64,000 bases of DNA from Acidobacteriota bacterium (GTDB lineage Bacteria; Acidobacteriota; Terriglobia; Terriglobales; Acidobacteriaceae): contig JAKAXU010000010.1 in the NCBI GenBank assembly GCA_021816455.1, forward strand, positions 1 through 64,000, written 5' to 3'. Under the pieces are notes generated by a model. The model was not told where the DNA came from, made no database searches, and saw only the letters and a list, made by a program, of their open reading frames with translations. Position numbers and translations under genes: made by a program. Below, piece by piece: positions 44,151-52,837 of this stretch (the first letter of the stretch is position 1; every line of letters begins with the position of its first letter).

Positions 44151-46598
44151 TCAGTTTCGCAGGGGCTTGCCTGTCTTCAGCGTATGTGCGATCCGCTCCA
44201 GAGTCTTGCGTTCGCCACAAAGCGACAGGAATGCTTCGCGCTCAATATCCAGCAGATACTGCTCGCTGACCGGAGTTCCCGCCGTCACCCGCCCGCCGCA
44301 AAGAACGTGCGCCACTTTGCGCGCCACCTTCTGGTCGTGTTCGCTTGCGAATCCAGCCTCGCCCATCAGATAAATTCCCGTCTCCAGCATCGCCAGCACC
44401 GGCATGCCCGCGGCAGGAATCGTCTCGCGCGGCTGCGGAGCCACATAGCCCATCTCGGCCAGCAGGCGCGCCTGTGCCTTGGCATCCAGCAGCAGACGCT
44501 CGCGATTCATCGTAATACGGTCCTGTGAGCGCAGCAGTCCAATCTCACGCGCTTCCGCCGCCGAGGTAGAAACTTTCGCCATCGCAATCGTCTCCAGCGA
44601 ACGTTTCAGCGCCGTCGCGTATTCGGCCGACTGCGCAAACTTCGATGCGGGATCGCGTGGCTCCGGAGGCGCAAAGTTCGCGCTTGAGTCGAGCGCCCGC
44701 AGAGCCATCTCTTTCGTGCCGCCTCCTCCGGGAATCAGCCCGACGCCGACTTCGACCAATCCCATATAGGTCTCTGCATGCGGCTGGCGCTGCGCTGCAT
44801 GCAGTGCCATCTCTGTGCCGCCTCCCAGGCACAGCCCGTACGGCGCAACCACCACCGGCCGCGGGCAGAATTTGATCGCAGCCGTCATTGCCTGGAAGGC
44901 GCGAATCGCCAGATTCACCTCATCCCAGTCTCCCTCCTGCGCGGCAAGAAGCAACTGCATCAGGTTTGCACCGACAGAAAAATTCTCCGCATCGCTCGTG
45001 AGGACGAAAGCGCAAAAATCCCGCACAGATTCGCTGCCCGCCGCCAGAGCCGAAGTGACCAGAGCCACCACATCGCCCCCAATGGCCGACTTCATCGAAT
45101 GCAACTCGATGCAGCCAACACAGTCGCCCAGATCAATCAGCGAAGCGCCCGGATTCCCGCGCACCACACGCTCCTGCGTGCGGCGGAACGTGGCCACCAT
45201 CGCGTGACCCGCTTTCGGTTTCACTGGTTCGTAGCCAACGCTCGCAGGCTGATAAAACCGATTGCCATCAGGTGTGTACCAGCTTGCAATTCCTGCAGCC
45301 AGCATCGCCTCTGCACGCTCGCTCACCGGCAGCCCCAGCGCTTTCATGCGTGCCACGGAATCCGCCACACCGACCGCGTCCCACATTGCGAACGGTCCAA
45401 ATTGCCAGTTAAATCCCGCGCAGATCGCGCGATCGATGGACTCGCCATCGTCTGCCACTTCGCCGATCCGCTCCGCCGCGTAGTTCCACACGTTGGCCAG
45501 CAGCGGCCACAGAAACGCCGCCGCCTTGTCTCTTGCCGGGTCCGCCGCCAGCAATGTTCGAAGCCGTTCCGGCAGGCTTGCTACATTCTTCGCCATATCC
45601 AGCGACGGCAACTTCGCCTTCAGCAATGGACGATATTCCATCGTCTTCAGGTCGAGCGCAAGCCGCTCTTCGCTTCCGTCCGCCAGTCGTTTTTTTTTGT
45701 AGAAACCCTGTTTTGTCTTGTCGCCCAGCCAGCCTCGTTCCACCATCGTCCGCACCAGTCCCAGCGCGGCTTCGCTCTGTCCGGACTCCCGGAAGTTTGC
45801 CGCCACATGCGCCAGCACGTCGATTCCCACCATATCCGCCAGGCGAAACGTCCCGGTGCGTGGCCAGCCGAGCACGCTGCCCGTCAGCGCGTCCACCTCT
45901 TCCACCGTCAATCCCTGCTCCAGCGCCAGTCGCGAGGCGCAGAACATATTCGCAACCCCGATGCGATTGGCGATAAAGTTTGGCGTATCGCGTGCTTCCA
46001 CCACCTGCTTGCCCAGAATTCGATCCGCAAACACACTGAAGCCCGCCAGCAGTCCACGATCCGTCTCTGCCGTCGGAATCACTTCAAGCAGCTTCATGTA
46101 GCGTGGCGGGTTGAAGAAATGCGTCCCGAACCATCGCCTACGAGTCTCCGCATTCATCCCCGTCGCGTCGGCAATCTGTGCCACGGGCAGTCCCGAGGTA
46201 TTCGTCGTCAGCAGTGTCTTCGGTTTCAGATGCGGCAGCACCTTCTGTAACAGCGAAGACTTGATCCCCAGGTCTTCGGTTACCGCTTCAATCACCCAGT
46301 CGCAGGTGGCCAGTTGCTGCAGGTCATCGTCGAAGTTTCCGACGGTCACTAGCATCGCACACGAAGGTGTAAAAAATGCCGCCGGACGCGTCTTCAGCAG
46401 TGAATCCAGCGCCTTTACGGCCAGGCGGTTGCGCTCCGTCGAATCTTGTTGTGCCATGTCCAGCAGCAGGCAGGGAATTCCAGCGTTGGCAACATGCGCT
46501 GCAATCCGTGCGCCCATCGTTCCGGCTCCCAACACGGCCACGCGGCGAATCAGCAGCGGTTTGCATGCTTCCTTTTGCAGTTCGGCAGCACCAACCAT
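44151..46598 (-). CDS. fadN: FadN-like 3-hydroxyacyl-CoA dehydrogenase / enoyl-CoA hydratase
   Basis: The 815-residue enzyme has a Rossmann start VAVLGAGTMGARIAAHVANA and a dehydrogenase core (EAVTEDLGIKSSL, NTSGLPVAQIA, WFGTHFFNPPRYMKLLEVIP), repeated C-terminal HCDH domains, and a crotonase domain towards the end (SDAENFSVGANL, YGLCLGGGTEMALHAAQ, GVGLIPGGGG). The order dehydrogenase then hydratase follows Bacillus FadN rather than E. coli FadB. It performs the two middle steps of fatty-acid beta-oxidation. The ATG at 46598 has AGGAG 8 bases upstream; an ATG at 46649 is in frame. Confidence 0.92.
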   Translation of the reverse strand: MVGAAELQKEACKPLLIRRVAVLGAGTMGARIAAHVANAGIPCLLLDMAQQDSTERNRLAVKALDSLLKTRPAAFFTPSCAMLVTVGNFDDDLQQLATCDWVIEAVTEDLGIKSSLLQKVLPHLKPKTLLTTNTSGLPVAQIADATGMNAETRRRWFGTHFFNPPRYMKLLEVIPTAETDRGLLAGFSVFADRILGKQVVEARDTPNFIANRIGVANMFCASRLALEQGLTVEEVDALTGSVLGWPRTGTFRLADMVGIDVLAHVAANFRESGQSEAALGLVRTMVERGWLGDKTKQGFYKKKRLADGSEERLALDLKTMEYRPLLKAKLPSLDMAKNVASLPERLRTLLAADPARDKAAAFLWPLLANVWNYAAERIGEVADDGESIDRAICAGFNWQFGPFAMWDAVGVADSVARMKALGLPVSERAEAMLAAGIASWYTPDGNRFYQPASVGYEPVKPKAGHAMVATFRRTQERVVRGNPGASLIDLGDCVGCIELHSMKSAIGGDVVALVTSALAAGSESVRDFCAFVLTSDAENFSVGANLMQLLLAAQEGDWDEVNLAIRAFQAMTAAIKFCPRPVVVAPYGLCLGGGTEMALHAAQRQPHAETYMGLVEVGVGLIPGGGGTKEMALRALDSSANFAPPEPRDPASKFAQSAEYATALKRSLETIAMAKVSTSAAEAREIGLLRSQDRITMNRERLLLDAKAQARLLAEMGYVAPQPRETIPAAGMPVLAMLETGIYLMGEAGFASEHDQKVARKVAHVLCGGRVTAGTPVSEQYLLDIEREAFLSLCGERKTLERIAHTLKTGKPLRN

Positions 46599-46791
46599 AC
46601 ACTTGGCTCCTGTGAGGCGGACGAATGTCGGTTCGCAACTCCGCGCCACGCCTGAACCACTGGAGAATACGGCGATTCAAGCCGTGCGGTCAAACTCTGC
46701 TCCAGCTTTCATCCTCAGTCTTCCTCCGCTGCCTGGTCGTGTTTGACTCATGCATCCAACGAGGCTTAGCTTCAGAAAAGGAGCAAGTCCA

Positions 46792-47493
46792 TTGATCTCT
46801 TCCGTTCAGCAGGTTTTGTGCGATCCCGAAGAACACAACCGCACCATCCATCGTCTTCGCTCCGCCGGAGCAATCCTGCTGTATCCGGAACAAAGCGTCT
46901 TCGGTCCGCAGGTGGAAATCGGCGCAGGCACCGTCATTGAGCCGGGTGTCCAGTTGCTCGGTTCCACGCGCATCGGTGCCGACTGTCTCATTCGCAGCGG
47001 CTGTGTGGTGGAAAATGCCTCGGTCGCCGACCGGGTTATACTGCGCAACCATTGCGTCATCAGCGACTCTGCAATCGAGGCCGATGCCACCATTGGCCCC
47101 TTTGCTCATCTGCGTCCCGGAAGTAATGTCGCGGCTGAGGCGCACGTCGGTAATTTCGTCGAGATGAAGAAAGCGCGGCTGGGCAAGGGGGCCAAAGTCG
47201 GACACCTCAGCTATCTCGGCGACGCCTCCGTCGGAGCCGGCGCCAACATCGGTGCCGGCGTCATAACTTGCAACTACGACGGCCAGAAAAAGCATCCGAC
47301 CGAGATTGGCGCAGGCGCATTCGTGGGCAGCGACAGCACTCTGGTCGCTCCTGTCACTGTCGGGGACGGTGCGTACATCGGCGCAGGCTCCTGCATCACG
47401 CGCGATGTTCCGCCTGATTCCCTGGCTGTCGCTCGCAGTCGGCAGTTTACAAAAGAAAACTGGGCAGCTTTGCGTCGCCAAAAGAAAGATTGA
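46792..47493 (+). CDS. GlmU-type left-handed beta-helix acetyltransferase without pyrophosphorylase domain
   Basis: About 233 residues of hexapeptide repeats matching the C-terminal half of Glm[61 protein letters not shown] and [20 protein letters not shown]. These include the acetyltransferase residues and the coenzyme-A side. The N-terminal uridylyltransferase domain of normal GlmU (about 230 residues) is absent. The start is taken as TTG 46792 because GGAG is 8 bases upstream; ATG 46750 is an alternative. It may acetylate glucosamine-1-phosphate with a separate uridylyltransferase elsewhere, or act on another sugar. Confidence 0.85.
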   Translation: MISSVQQVLCDPEEHNRTIHRLRSAGAILLYPEQSVFGPQVEIGAGTVIEPGVQLLGSTRIGADCLIRSGCVVENASVADRVILRNHCVISDSAIEADATIGPFAHLRPGSNVAAEAHVGNFVEMKKARLGKGAKVGHLSYLGDASVGAGANIGAGVITCNYDGQKKHPTEIGAGAFVGSDSTLVAPVTVGDGAYIGAGSCITRDVPPDSLAVARSRQFTKENWAALRRQKKD

Positions 47494-47669
47494 CTCAATT
47501 TGGAAGCAGAAATCCCGTTCCAAGTCGCCGTCCGAATCAGCGGCGGCCGCGCTTTTCCTCCGCATGCATACTTTCGTAACCTGTCCTTGGTCTGTTATGA
47601 AACCTCTCCAATAGAGCATACTGAGAGGAACCGGATTGTCACGCTATTTCCCCTGGGGCGACAACGTCG

Positions 47670-48788
47670 ATGCAGTTTGATGGAAATATCCTTGTAGTTG
47701 ATGACGAGCCGCACATGCGGTCCATGGTGGGTGCAATCCTGCACTACAGCAACTACAAGGTGTGCCTTGCCGCTGGAGCGCAGGAAGCTGTCGAACTCAT
47801 CAATAAGGAACACTTCGACGTCATTCTCTGCGACCTCGTAGTACGCGATGGTTCAGGGGTCGAATTGCTGGATCGTATTCGGAGCAAACAGCCCCACACG
47901 CCTCTGGTGATTGTCACCGCAATCCAGGATGTGGGAGTCATTGTGAATTCGATGCGGCGCGGAGCTACCGACTATCTCATTAAACCTTTTGAACGCGAGC
48001 AGTTGCTGGATACGGTGAAGCGCGCGATCGGACGACGCGATGCCATTCGCGATACGCGCCTATACCGTAAGAACCTCGAAGAGATGGTCGCCGCCCGGAC
48101 GCGCCAATTGCAGAGTGCGGTCACCGATATTGAGCGGTCCTACGACATTACGCTCGAGGCGCTTGGCGATGCGCTCGACCTCAAGGACTCGGAGACGGAG
48201 GGTCACTCGCGTCGCGTCACCGCGTACACCATCGTCCTGGCGAGAGCAATGAATCTGGATGCCGAAGAGATCAAGACCATCGCTCGCGGCGCATTTCTCC
48301 ATGACATCGGAAAGATAGCCATCCCCGACGCCATCCTGCGCAAGCCGGGCAAACTCACCCCGGAAGAGCAGATAATTATGCGCGAGCACTGCGCGCGCGG
48401 CTTCCGGATTTTGGAGAAAATTCCATATCTGAGCAAGGTTGCTGAGATTGTCCATTCCCACCAGGAGCACTACGATGGCTCGGGATATCCCAGAGGTCTG
48501 ATGGGCAATCAGATTCCCATCGGCGCGCGTATCTTTGCCATCGCCGATACGCTGGACGCAATCACCAGCGATCGCCCCTATCGCAAAGCAAACACCTTTG
48601 ACACCGCCCGATTGGAAATCCTTCGTTGCGCAGGAAGCCAGTTCGACCCAGCCGTGGTTGAAGCCTTTGTCAAAATTCCGACCGATCTCTGGGCAGATCT
48701 GCGCGATGAGATGGAGGCCCACGAGTACTCGATTTCCACCATCCAGAATGAGGTCGAGCGCCACGTTCTTAACCAGCACGAAAAGTAA
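47670..48788 (+). CDS. Response regulator with HD-GYP c-di-GMP phosphodiesterase domain
   Basis: The 372-residue protein has a receiver domain (1-120; phospho-acceptor D55 in LCDLVV, K105 in LIKPF), a coiled-coil linker (130-160), and an HD-GYP domain with H211-D212 in LHDIGK, HQEHYDGSGYPRGL and FDPAVVEAF. HD-GYP enzymes hydrolyse cyclic di-GMP, affecting motility and biofilm. No cognate kinase is adjacent. It is followed by the pterin dehydratase gene after 14 bases with a good ribosome site, so the two may be co-transcribed. Confidence 0.92.
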   Translation: MQFDGNILVVDDEPHMRSMVGAILHYSNYKVCLAAGAQEAVELINKEHFDVILCDLVVRDGSGVELLDRIRSKQPHTPLVIVTAIQDVGVIVNSMRRGATDYLIKPFEREQLLDTVKRAIGRRDAIRDTRLYRKNLEEMVAARTRQLQSAVTDIERSYDITLEALGDALDLKDSETEGHSRRVTAYTIVLARAMNLDAEEIKTIARGAFLHDIGKIAIPDAILRKPGKLTPEEQIIMREHCARGFRILEKIPYLSKVAEIVHSHQEHYDGSGYPRGLMGNQIPIGARIFAIADTLDAITSDRPYRKANTFDTARLEILRCAGSQFDPAVVEAFVKIPTDLWADLRDEMEAHEYSISTIQNEVERHVLNQHEK

Positions 48789-48802
48789 ACCGGAGGTACA
48801 CC

Positions 48803-49087
48803 TTGCCTCGGCTTGATTCCGATCAACTTCTCCAATTCGCTGCTACGCTGCCTGGGTGGCAGCTTCGCCCGGATGCGCTCAGACGCAGTTTTGAATTCCC
48901 CGATTTCGTTGCTGCCATCCAATTTGTCAACGATCTCGCGGCGCTCGCAGAGCGACAAGGCCACCATCCGGACATCGATATCCGCTACAACCGTGTTTCG
49001 CTCACCCTCTCCAGCCATGATTCCGGCGGCGTCACCGAACGTGATGTGACACTTGCCACTGCAATCAACCAGTTAAAATCCGCCTGA
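48803..49087 (+). CDS. phhB: Pterin-4a-carbinolamine dehydratase
   Basis: The 94-residue protein matches the PCD/DCoH family: FEFPDFVAAIQFVNDLAALA, EHHP-type HHPDIDIRYNRVSLTLSSHD and GGVTERD (the usual catalytic histidine pair and Asp context). It recycles the pterin cofactor of aromatic amino acid hydroxylases, though no such hydroxylase is in this window. The start is TTG at 48803 with GGAGG 7 bases upstream. It lies behind the HD-GYP regulator in the same direction. Confidence 0.88.
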   Translation: MPRLDSDQLLQFAATLPGWQLRPDALRRSFEFPDFVAAIQFVNDLAALAERQGHHPDIDIRYNRVSLTLSSHDSGGVTERDVTLATAINQLKSA

Positions 49088-49479
49088 CGGCCGCTGTTTC
49101 GATATCGACGTTGCTCCGGGCCACAGGTGGCCTTCGCGATCCAAACTGCATACAAAATTACATATATCCGACGCAATTATGCTTTTTCGTAGAAGTCGCT
49201 TGCTTTTTGCAAGCAGAAGGTTTGTGTCCAGAGACACCTTCATGGATCAGAACGGCTTCATTCCGTTCGCCTCGGATAATTGAAATTGAAGAAAAACATT
49301 ACCATATCTCACTGTATTTATTGTGGATGAGGAAGCACGACAGCACTTTCGTGCTTCCTCTGGCAAAATATCCATGCGCGGAGTCCGCGTGAAACCGTGT
49401 GTATCCGCCCCAAAAAACGCAGAATAATTTTTATAATTATTTTGATTTTGGTATTTCTTTTTCAAAAAATCTATTGTAA
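49088..49479. other. AT-rich intergenic stretch with a strong hairpin
   Basis: No protein gene is supported here. A perfect 12-bp hairpin occupies 49329-49360 (GAGGAAGCACGA, 8-base loop, TCGTGCTTCCTC). From about 49421 base composition turns markedly AT-rich (ATAATTTTTATAATTATTTTG), unlike the flanks. The AT-rich part may be a promoter region for the RNA proposed just downstream. Confidence 0.55.
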
Positions 49480-49591
49480 GCTGTAGATGTTGTGGTCGAG
49501 GTGGTACTGAGTCTCCCACCCTGATCGCACAAGAAGTAAGTTGCGTCACTGGCCTCCCGGCACGAACTCACGTTCGTGCCGTCTTTTTTTT
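49480..49591 (+). ncRNA. Candidate structured small RNA
   Basis: This stretch has three stacked hairpins: GGTGG...CCACC, then TGATCGCA...TGCGTCA (one bulge), then CGGCACGAAC-TCAC-GTTCGTGCCG (49558-49581) followed by a T8 run, a textbook intrinsic terminator. It lies just after an AT-rich promoter-like zone and no gene ends here on this strand, since the pterin dehydratase gene stops 470 bases upstream. A leader or attenuator for the gene at 49678 is the alternative. I do not recognise an RNA family. Confidence 0.4.
49558..49591 (+). terminator. Intrinsic terminator
   Basis: Perfect 10-bp stem CGGCACGAAC / GTTCGTGCCG with a TCAC loop, followed by TC and eight T residues. This is the strongest intrinsic terminator in the window. 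Confidence 0.85.
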
Positions 49592-49677
49592 GATCTGCCG
49601 ATGCGGTCAATCTCTCCGTACGCGCGAGGTGGCTGCGATAGTATGTTTTTGTAATCTTTGTCTGTGGAGGCAGCTTC

Positions 49678-50130
49678 ATGAAGAGGATTTTCCCGGTGCG
49701 TTGGGCGATGGCGATCCTATTGGCTGTTGGAACGATTGCCAGCTATGCGCAGTGGATGAACCCGTCCTACGACGTCCCTGCCTATCACCCCTCGGCTCCG
49801 CTGAAAGTAAGCAGCCTGCCACCGATCCTGAGCGGCAAGCAGCTCACCGGGCCAAACTTTCGCTACCCATGGCAGGTGCACGTCTACCAGAAGGCGGCGC
49901 AAGTTTCGAGTGTGCTCTATCAGCTGCCTTGCTACTGCCGCTGCGATCGCGAACTGGGCCATACCAGCCTGCGAAGCTGTTTTGAAGGGCTGCACGGCTC
50001 CGAGTGCTCCACCTGCGCCAAAGAGGGTGCCTTCGCTTATGAGCAGACCAAACAGGGCAAAACCCCCGCGCAGATTCGTGCGGCTATTGAACGCGGCGAG
50101 TACCAGAGCGTCAATTTGGAAAACGAATAG
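49678..50130 (+). CDS. Exported PCYCxC-motif protein
   Basis: The 150-residue protein has a Sec signal (8-24, ending SYAQ) and the family motif PCYCRCDRELGHTSLRSCFE with GSECSTCAKEGAF, giving at least six conserved cysteines. It corresponds to the PCYCGC family of unknown function. The Cys arrangement would suit metal or cluster binding, or disulfides outside the cytoplasm. GGAGG lies 8 bases before the ATG. It sits between a terminator and tmRNA, so it is probably transcribed alone. Confidence 0.8.
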   Translation: MKRIFPVRWAMAILLAVGTIASYAQWMNPSYDVPAYHPSAPLKVSSLPPILSGKQLTGPNFRYPWQVHVYQKAAQVSSVLYQLPCYCRCDRELGHTSLRSCFEGLHGSECSTCAKEGAFAYEQTKQGKTPAQIRAAIERGEYQSVNLENE

Positions 50131-50239
50131 CCTCCGTCTCCGAGCAACCGCTCTCTGCAATTAGGCTGAACACCCGCATTCCGGTTACAATCGGATTGCT
50201 GTACCTGACCAGATCGGGTTCGCGATGCAGCCATCCAAC

Positions 50240-50588
50240 GGGGGCGTCACGGTTTCGACGGGATCGGTAGTGGCAGAGAGGCATGCCGGGGTGCGGGCAC
50301 CCGTAATCGCTTGCAAAACAACAATTGCCAACAACAATCTGGCACTTGCTGCTTAATTAAGTAAGCAGCCGTCTTCCTCGGCTTCGCCTGTGGGCTGAGA
50401 GCGGACGTCGCACAGCAGGCTGGTTGTGGCCGCTCGGTCCGTGTGGCTGCGATGAGATCATCGGACTAGCGTCGTCGGTTTCTTGTCTGCTCTGAGCCGA
50501 AGCCGCGAATCCTCTGAACAGACTGAGCATGGAGTCTCTCGGCTAACATTGATTTCGGACGCGGGTTCGACTCCCGCCGCCTCCACCA
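50240..50588 (+). ncRNA. ssrA: Transfer-messenger RNA (tmRNA)
   Basis: The 349-nt gene has a 5' end GGGGGCG pairing with 3' CGCCTCC before ACCA, the conserved GGTTTCGACGGG, and a T-arm GCGGGTTCGACTCCCGC. The tag frame ends LALAA followed by TAA (50354-50356). The most likely tag is ANNNLALAA, resuming at GCC 50327 about 12 bases after the first pseudoknot; a longer reading from an upstream GCT is possible. tmRNA rescues stalled ribosomes and tags their products for proteolysis. Confidence 0.95.
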
Positions 50589-50620
50589 TTTCATCATCCA
50601 ATGAAATCCAAGAACATCCG

Positions 50621-50650
50621 AAAGCCAGCGTAAATGCTGGCTTTTTTATT
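50621..50650 (+). terminator. Intrinsic terminator of ssrA
   Basis: AAAGCCAGC, a 6-base loop, GCTGGCTTT and a T run form a terminator 33 bases after the tmRNA 3' end. Confidence 0.85.
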
Positions 50651-50756
50651 GGTTTATAGCCCATCGACGGACTACCCCGTCTCTTGACGCCCGGGGGGCA
50701 ACATTAACCTCTTCCAGTTCCAACGCTCCGAGGTCGTGCGATCTCCTCGGTGCAAA

Positions 50757-52244
50757 TCAGCTTTCCCAAGTCAACAAAGCGGCACTGGCTGCAGGAATGA
50801 AGCAAATCGCTGCGCCATTTTTCAGATTGACGTGCTCGTTGCGTTCCGCGCGCCATGCTCCTCGCATGCCCACCGGGGCTCCGGCGAACGTCACATCCGC
50901 CTGGTCCTCCAGGCTGGGAGCAATCAGCCTTTGAAGCAGAATCCGCTCGGCTGCGGCATTTGCCTGCACAGTCATCTTGTAACTCGCAGTAGCGCTCTTG
51001 TTAATCACCACTGCCTGTAACTTGCCGGACGCATTCTGCAGGGCGTAGCACACGAGCGCCGGGCTTGAGTCTGTCGCAGCTTCCGGCGCATCCAGATGGC
51101 TGGAGACCACATGTCCACCCAATAGTTGCGAGAAGAGCAACATTGCGTAGTACTCCGGTCGCGCGACAAAACCATTCTCCATCGTGCCGGCAACAGGTGT
51201 ATACCATCCGTAACCGCCTCCGTGAAAGTTGATTCCGCTTCCCCCGAGTTGAACCAACTGAAACATCAAATCGAGCGCCCATAAGGATGAGGCAAAGGTG
51301 TTACTGACTCCAGGTTTTCCACCGTGAAAGCAGGAATTGGTTTCCGTCAGCCGGAAGGGCAGATGCGACTCTGCCATAGCCTCCCGAATGTTTGGAATAC
51401 CAGTGTCCCAACGTGGATTGGCGGGATTCAATAGCCGCTCAATCGTCATCGAGGGGTCGCTCGGCGGACCTTCCGCATAATAGTGCGTCGTCAGCATCAT
51501 TACTTCCTTGCCAAACTGTTCTGCAAACTCTCTTATCCATGCTCCAGTGCTGGCGCTGTCGGGTCCGGCGACCTTCACATTGGGAACGCGCGCATTCACC
51601 GCATGGTAAAAATTTGCCCATTCCACCGCGAAGGCGGAATAGTTATATCCCACTGGACGAAGACCCTTCTTTGCAAAATTGTCTACTTCATTGCCAAACT
51701 GAAAGCAGATAAGCCGATCCCCTAAAATGGCTGACACCGCTGCCGCCTCTTCGGCAGCTTGCTCCGGAGTGCCTTTGGCGAAATTTAATCCATAAATACA
51801 ACGCCACTGAATACGATCCAGAAATTCCCGCAAATTGCGAATGGCTTGTGGTGTGGTTTGCGTAAATGTCGAGAGTGGGCCTCCAGTATCTGGCCCGACC
51901 GATTCAGGAACAGTGCTTCCACCATTTGCAGCCTGCGGATGGTGAGGCGCCCAAAAGGCGTACCCACTGGTATTGCCGCCAATGCGAAGCACGCCATTTG
52001 GATTTAAGGCGCTCAAGTAACCGGCAAAGTCCGCGTTCTGTACGGAAAAGAACTCCGGGTGTGCAAGTTGGGCAGACTCATAGCTGAGTCCCAGAAAGTC
52101 GGGGGCAATCGCAAATCCACGCTGGCTGGGATGGATGGTCAGCAAGGCAGTAAGAGCAGGGGCAGCATCGGCCAGCAGTACCTTCGGCACGACGGACAAA
52201 GCGGCCGAAGCAGCAGTTGCGCGTAAAAAAAATCGCCGATTCAT
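50757..52244 (-). CDS. Exported GH79-family glycosidase (beta-glucuronidase-like)
   Basis: The 495-residue protein begins NRRFFLRATAASA, a twin-arginine-like signal. The catalytic barrel has LGLSYESAQL, LRIGGNTSGYAFW, acid/base E186 in FQFGNEVDNF and nucleophile E301 in FRLTETNSC, followed by SGINFHGGGYGWYTP. A beta-sandwich C-terminal domain (QNASGKLQAVVINKSA) is typical of GH79. Members remove glucuronic acid residues from glycans; with CE15 and GH106 it fits plant glucuronoxylan or pectin breakdown. It is convergent with tmRNA. Confidence 0.83.
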   Translation of the reverse strand: MNRRFFLRATAASAALSVVPKVLLADAAPALTALLTIHPSQRGFAIAPDFLGLSYESAQLAHPEFFSVQNADFAGYLSALNPNGVLRIGGNTSGYAFWAPHHPQAANGGSTVPESVGPDTGGPLSTFTQTTPQAIRNLREFLDRIQWRCIYGLNFAKGTPEQAAEEAAAVSAILGDRLICFQFGNEVDNFAKKGLRPVGYNYSAFAVEWANFYHAVNARVPNVKVAGPDSASTGAWIREFAEQFGKEVMMLTTHYYAEGPPSDPSMTIERLLNPANPRWDTGIPNIREAMAESHLPFRLTETNSCFHGGKPGVSNTFASSLWALDLMFQLVQLGGSGINFHGGGYGWYTPVAGTMENGFVARPEYYAMLLFSQLLGGHVVSSHLDAPEAATDSSPALVCYALQNASGKLQAVVINKSATASYKMTVQANAAAERILLQRLIAPSLEDQADVTFAGAPVGMRGAWRAERNEHVNLKNGAAICFIPAASAALLTWES

Positions 52245-52837
52245 ATTGGTTTCTCCCTCGATGTTGTATTGAACGTTGATCTTGCCCTCAGTATGCGTAT
52301 CCTATTTGCAGCCGTGTATGGTTATACCAGAGCGGGCAGGTGGCTCACCTCCCCAGGCGTGTTTTTTCCCGTCTCTCCTTCCCTCGCGCCTTGGAGTTAA
52401 GTCTCTCTCTCATACCAACTGCTTCAACAAACATCGGCACTGCATCGATGCCAGTGAAAGCTACAACCTGGCCTTCAGGCAAAAACACTCACATAACGTA
52501 GTTAGGAATTCGACCTGTAATAAGTGGAAAGAAGGAAATGCGAGCTGGATTGACCAGACAGGCATCCTTATCCAGGCGATGATACCAATTAGGTTGGGCA
52601 TATCTGCAGGTGCTCCTTGGATACACTCTTTTCCATCTGCGTTGGCCTTTCAGAAGGCGGCCAGTGAGTGCGTACCTGATGCAGGTGGTGACAATGCGGT
52701 GCTTTCGTATCCTCTCCACAACCTAAGATGTGCGGCTTTTGATCAATTCGCCGCAAACTACGATTGCCGTGCATTGCAGTGACAGTTCCCGGGCATGGGA
52801 AGTAAGTCAGGCAAATAACCTGCCATGAGGTAGCATT
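52245..52837. other. Intergenic stretch without a supported gene
   Basis: About 590 bases between the divergent GH79 and Crp/Fnr-type genes. An open frame on the plus strand is Cys- and His-rich and lacks a ribosome site or recognisable protein features. No strong hairpin or repeat is visible. The promoters of both neighbours should lie here. Confidence 0.5.

Noticed and set aside
44778-46250. 490-codon plus-strand frame over the FadN-like gene
   Set aside because: It is antisense to well-supported catalytic domains and its His/Arg/Gln-rich composition is not protein-like.
49247-49549. 100-codon minus-strand frame in the AT-rich intergenic region
   Set aside because: It crosses the hairpin and AT-rich zones, has no ribosome site and shows no conserved motif.
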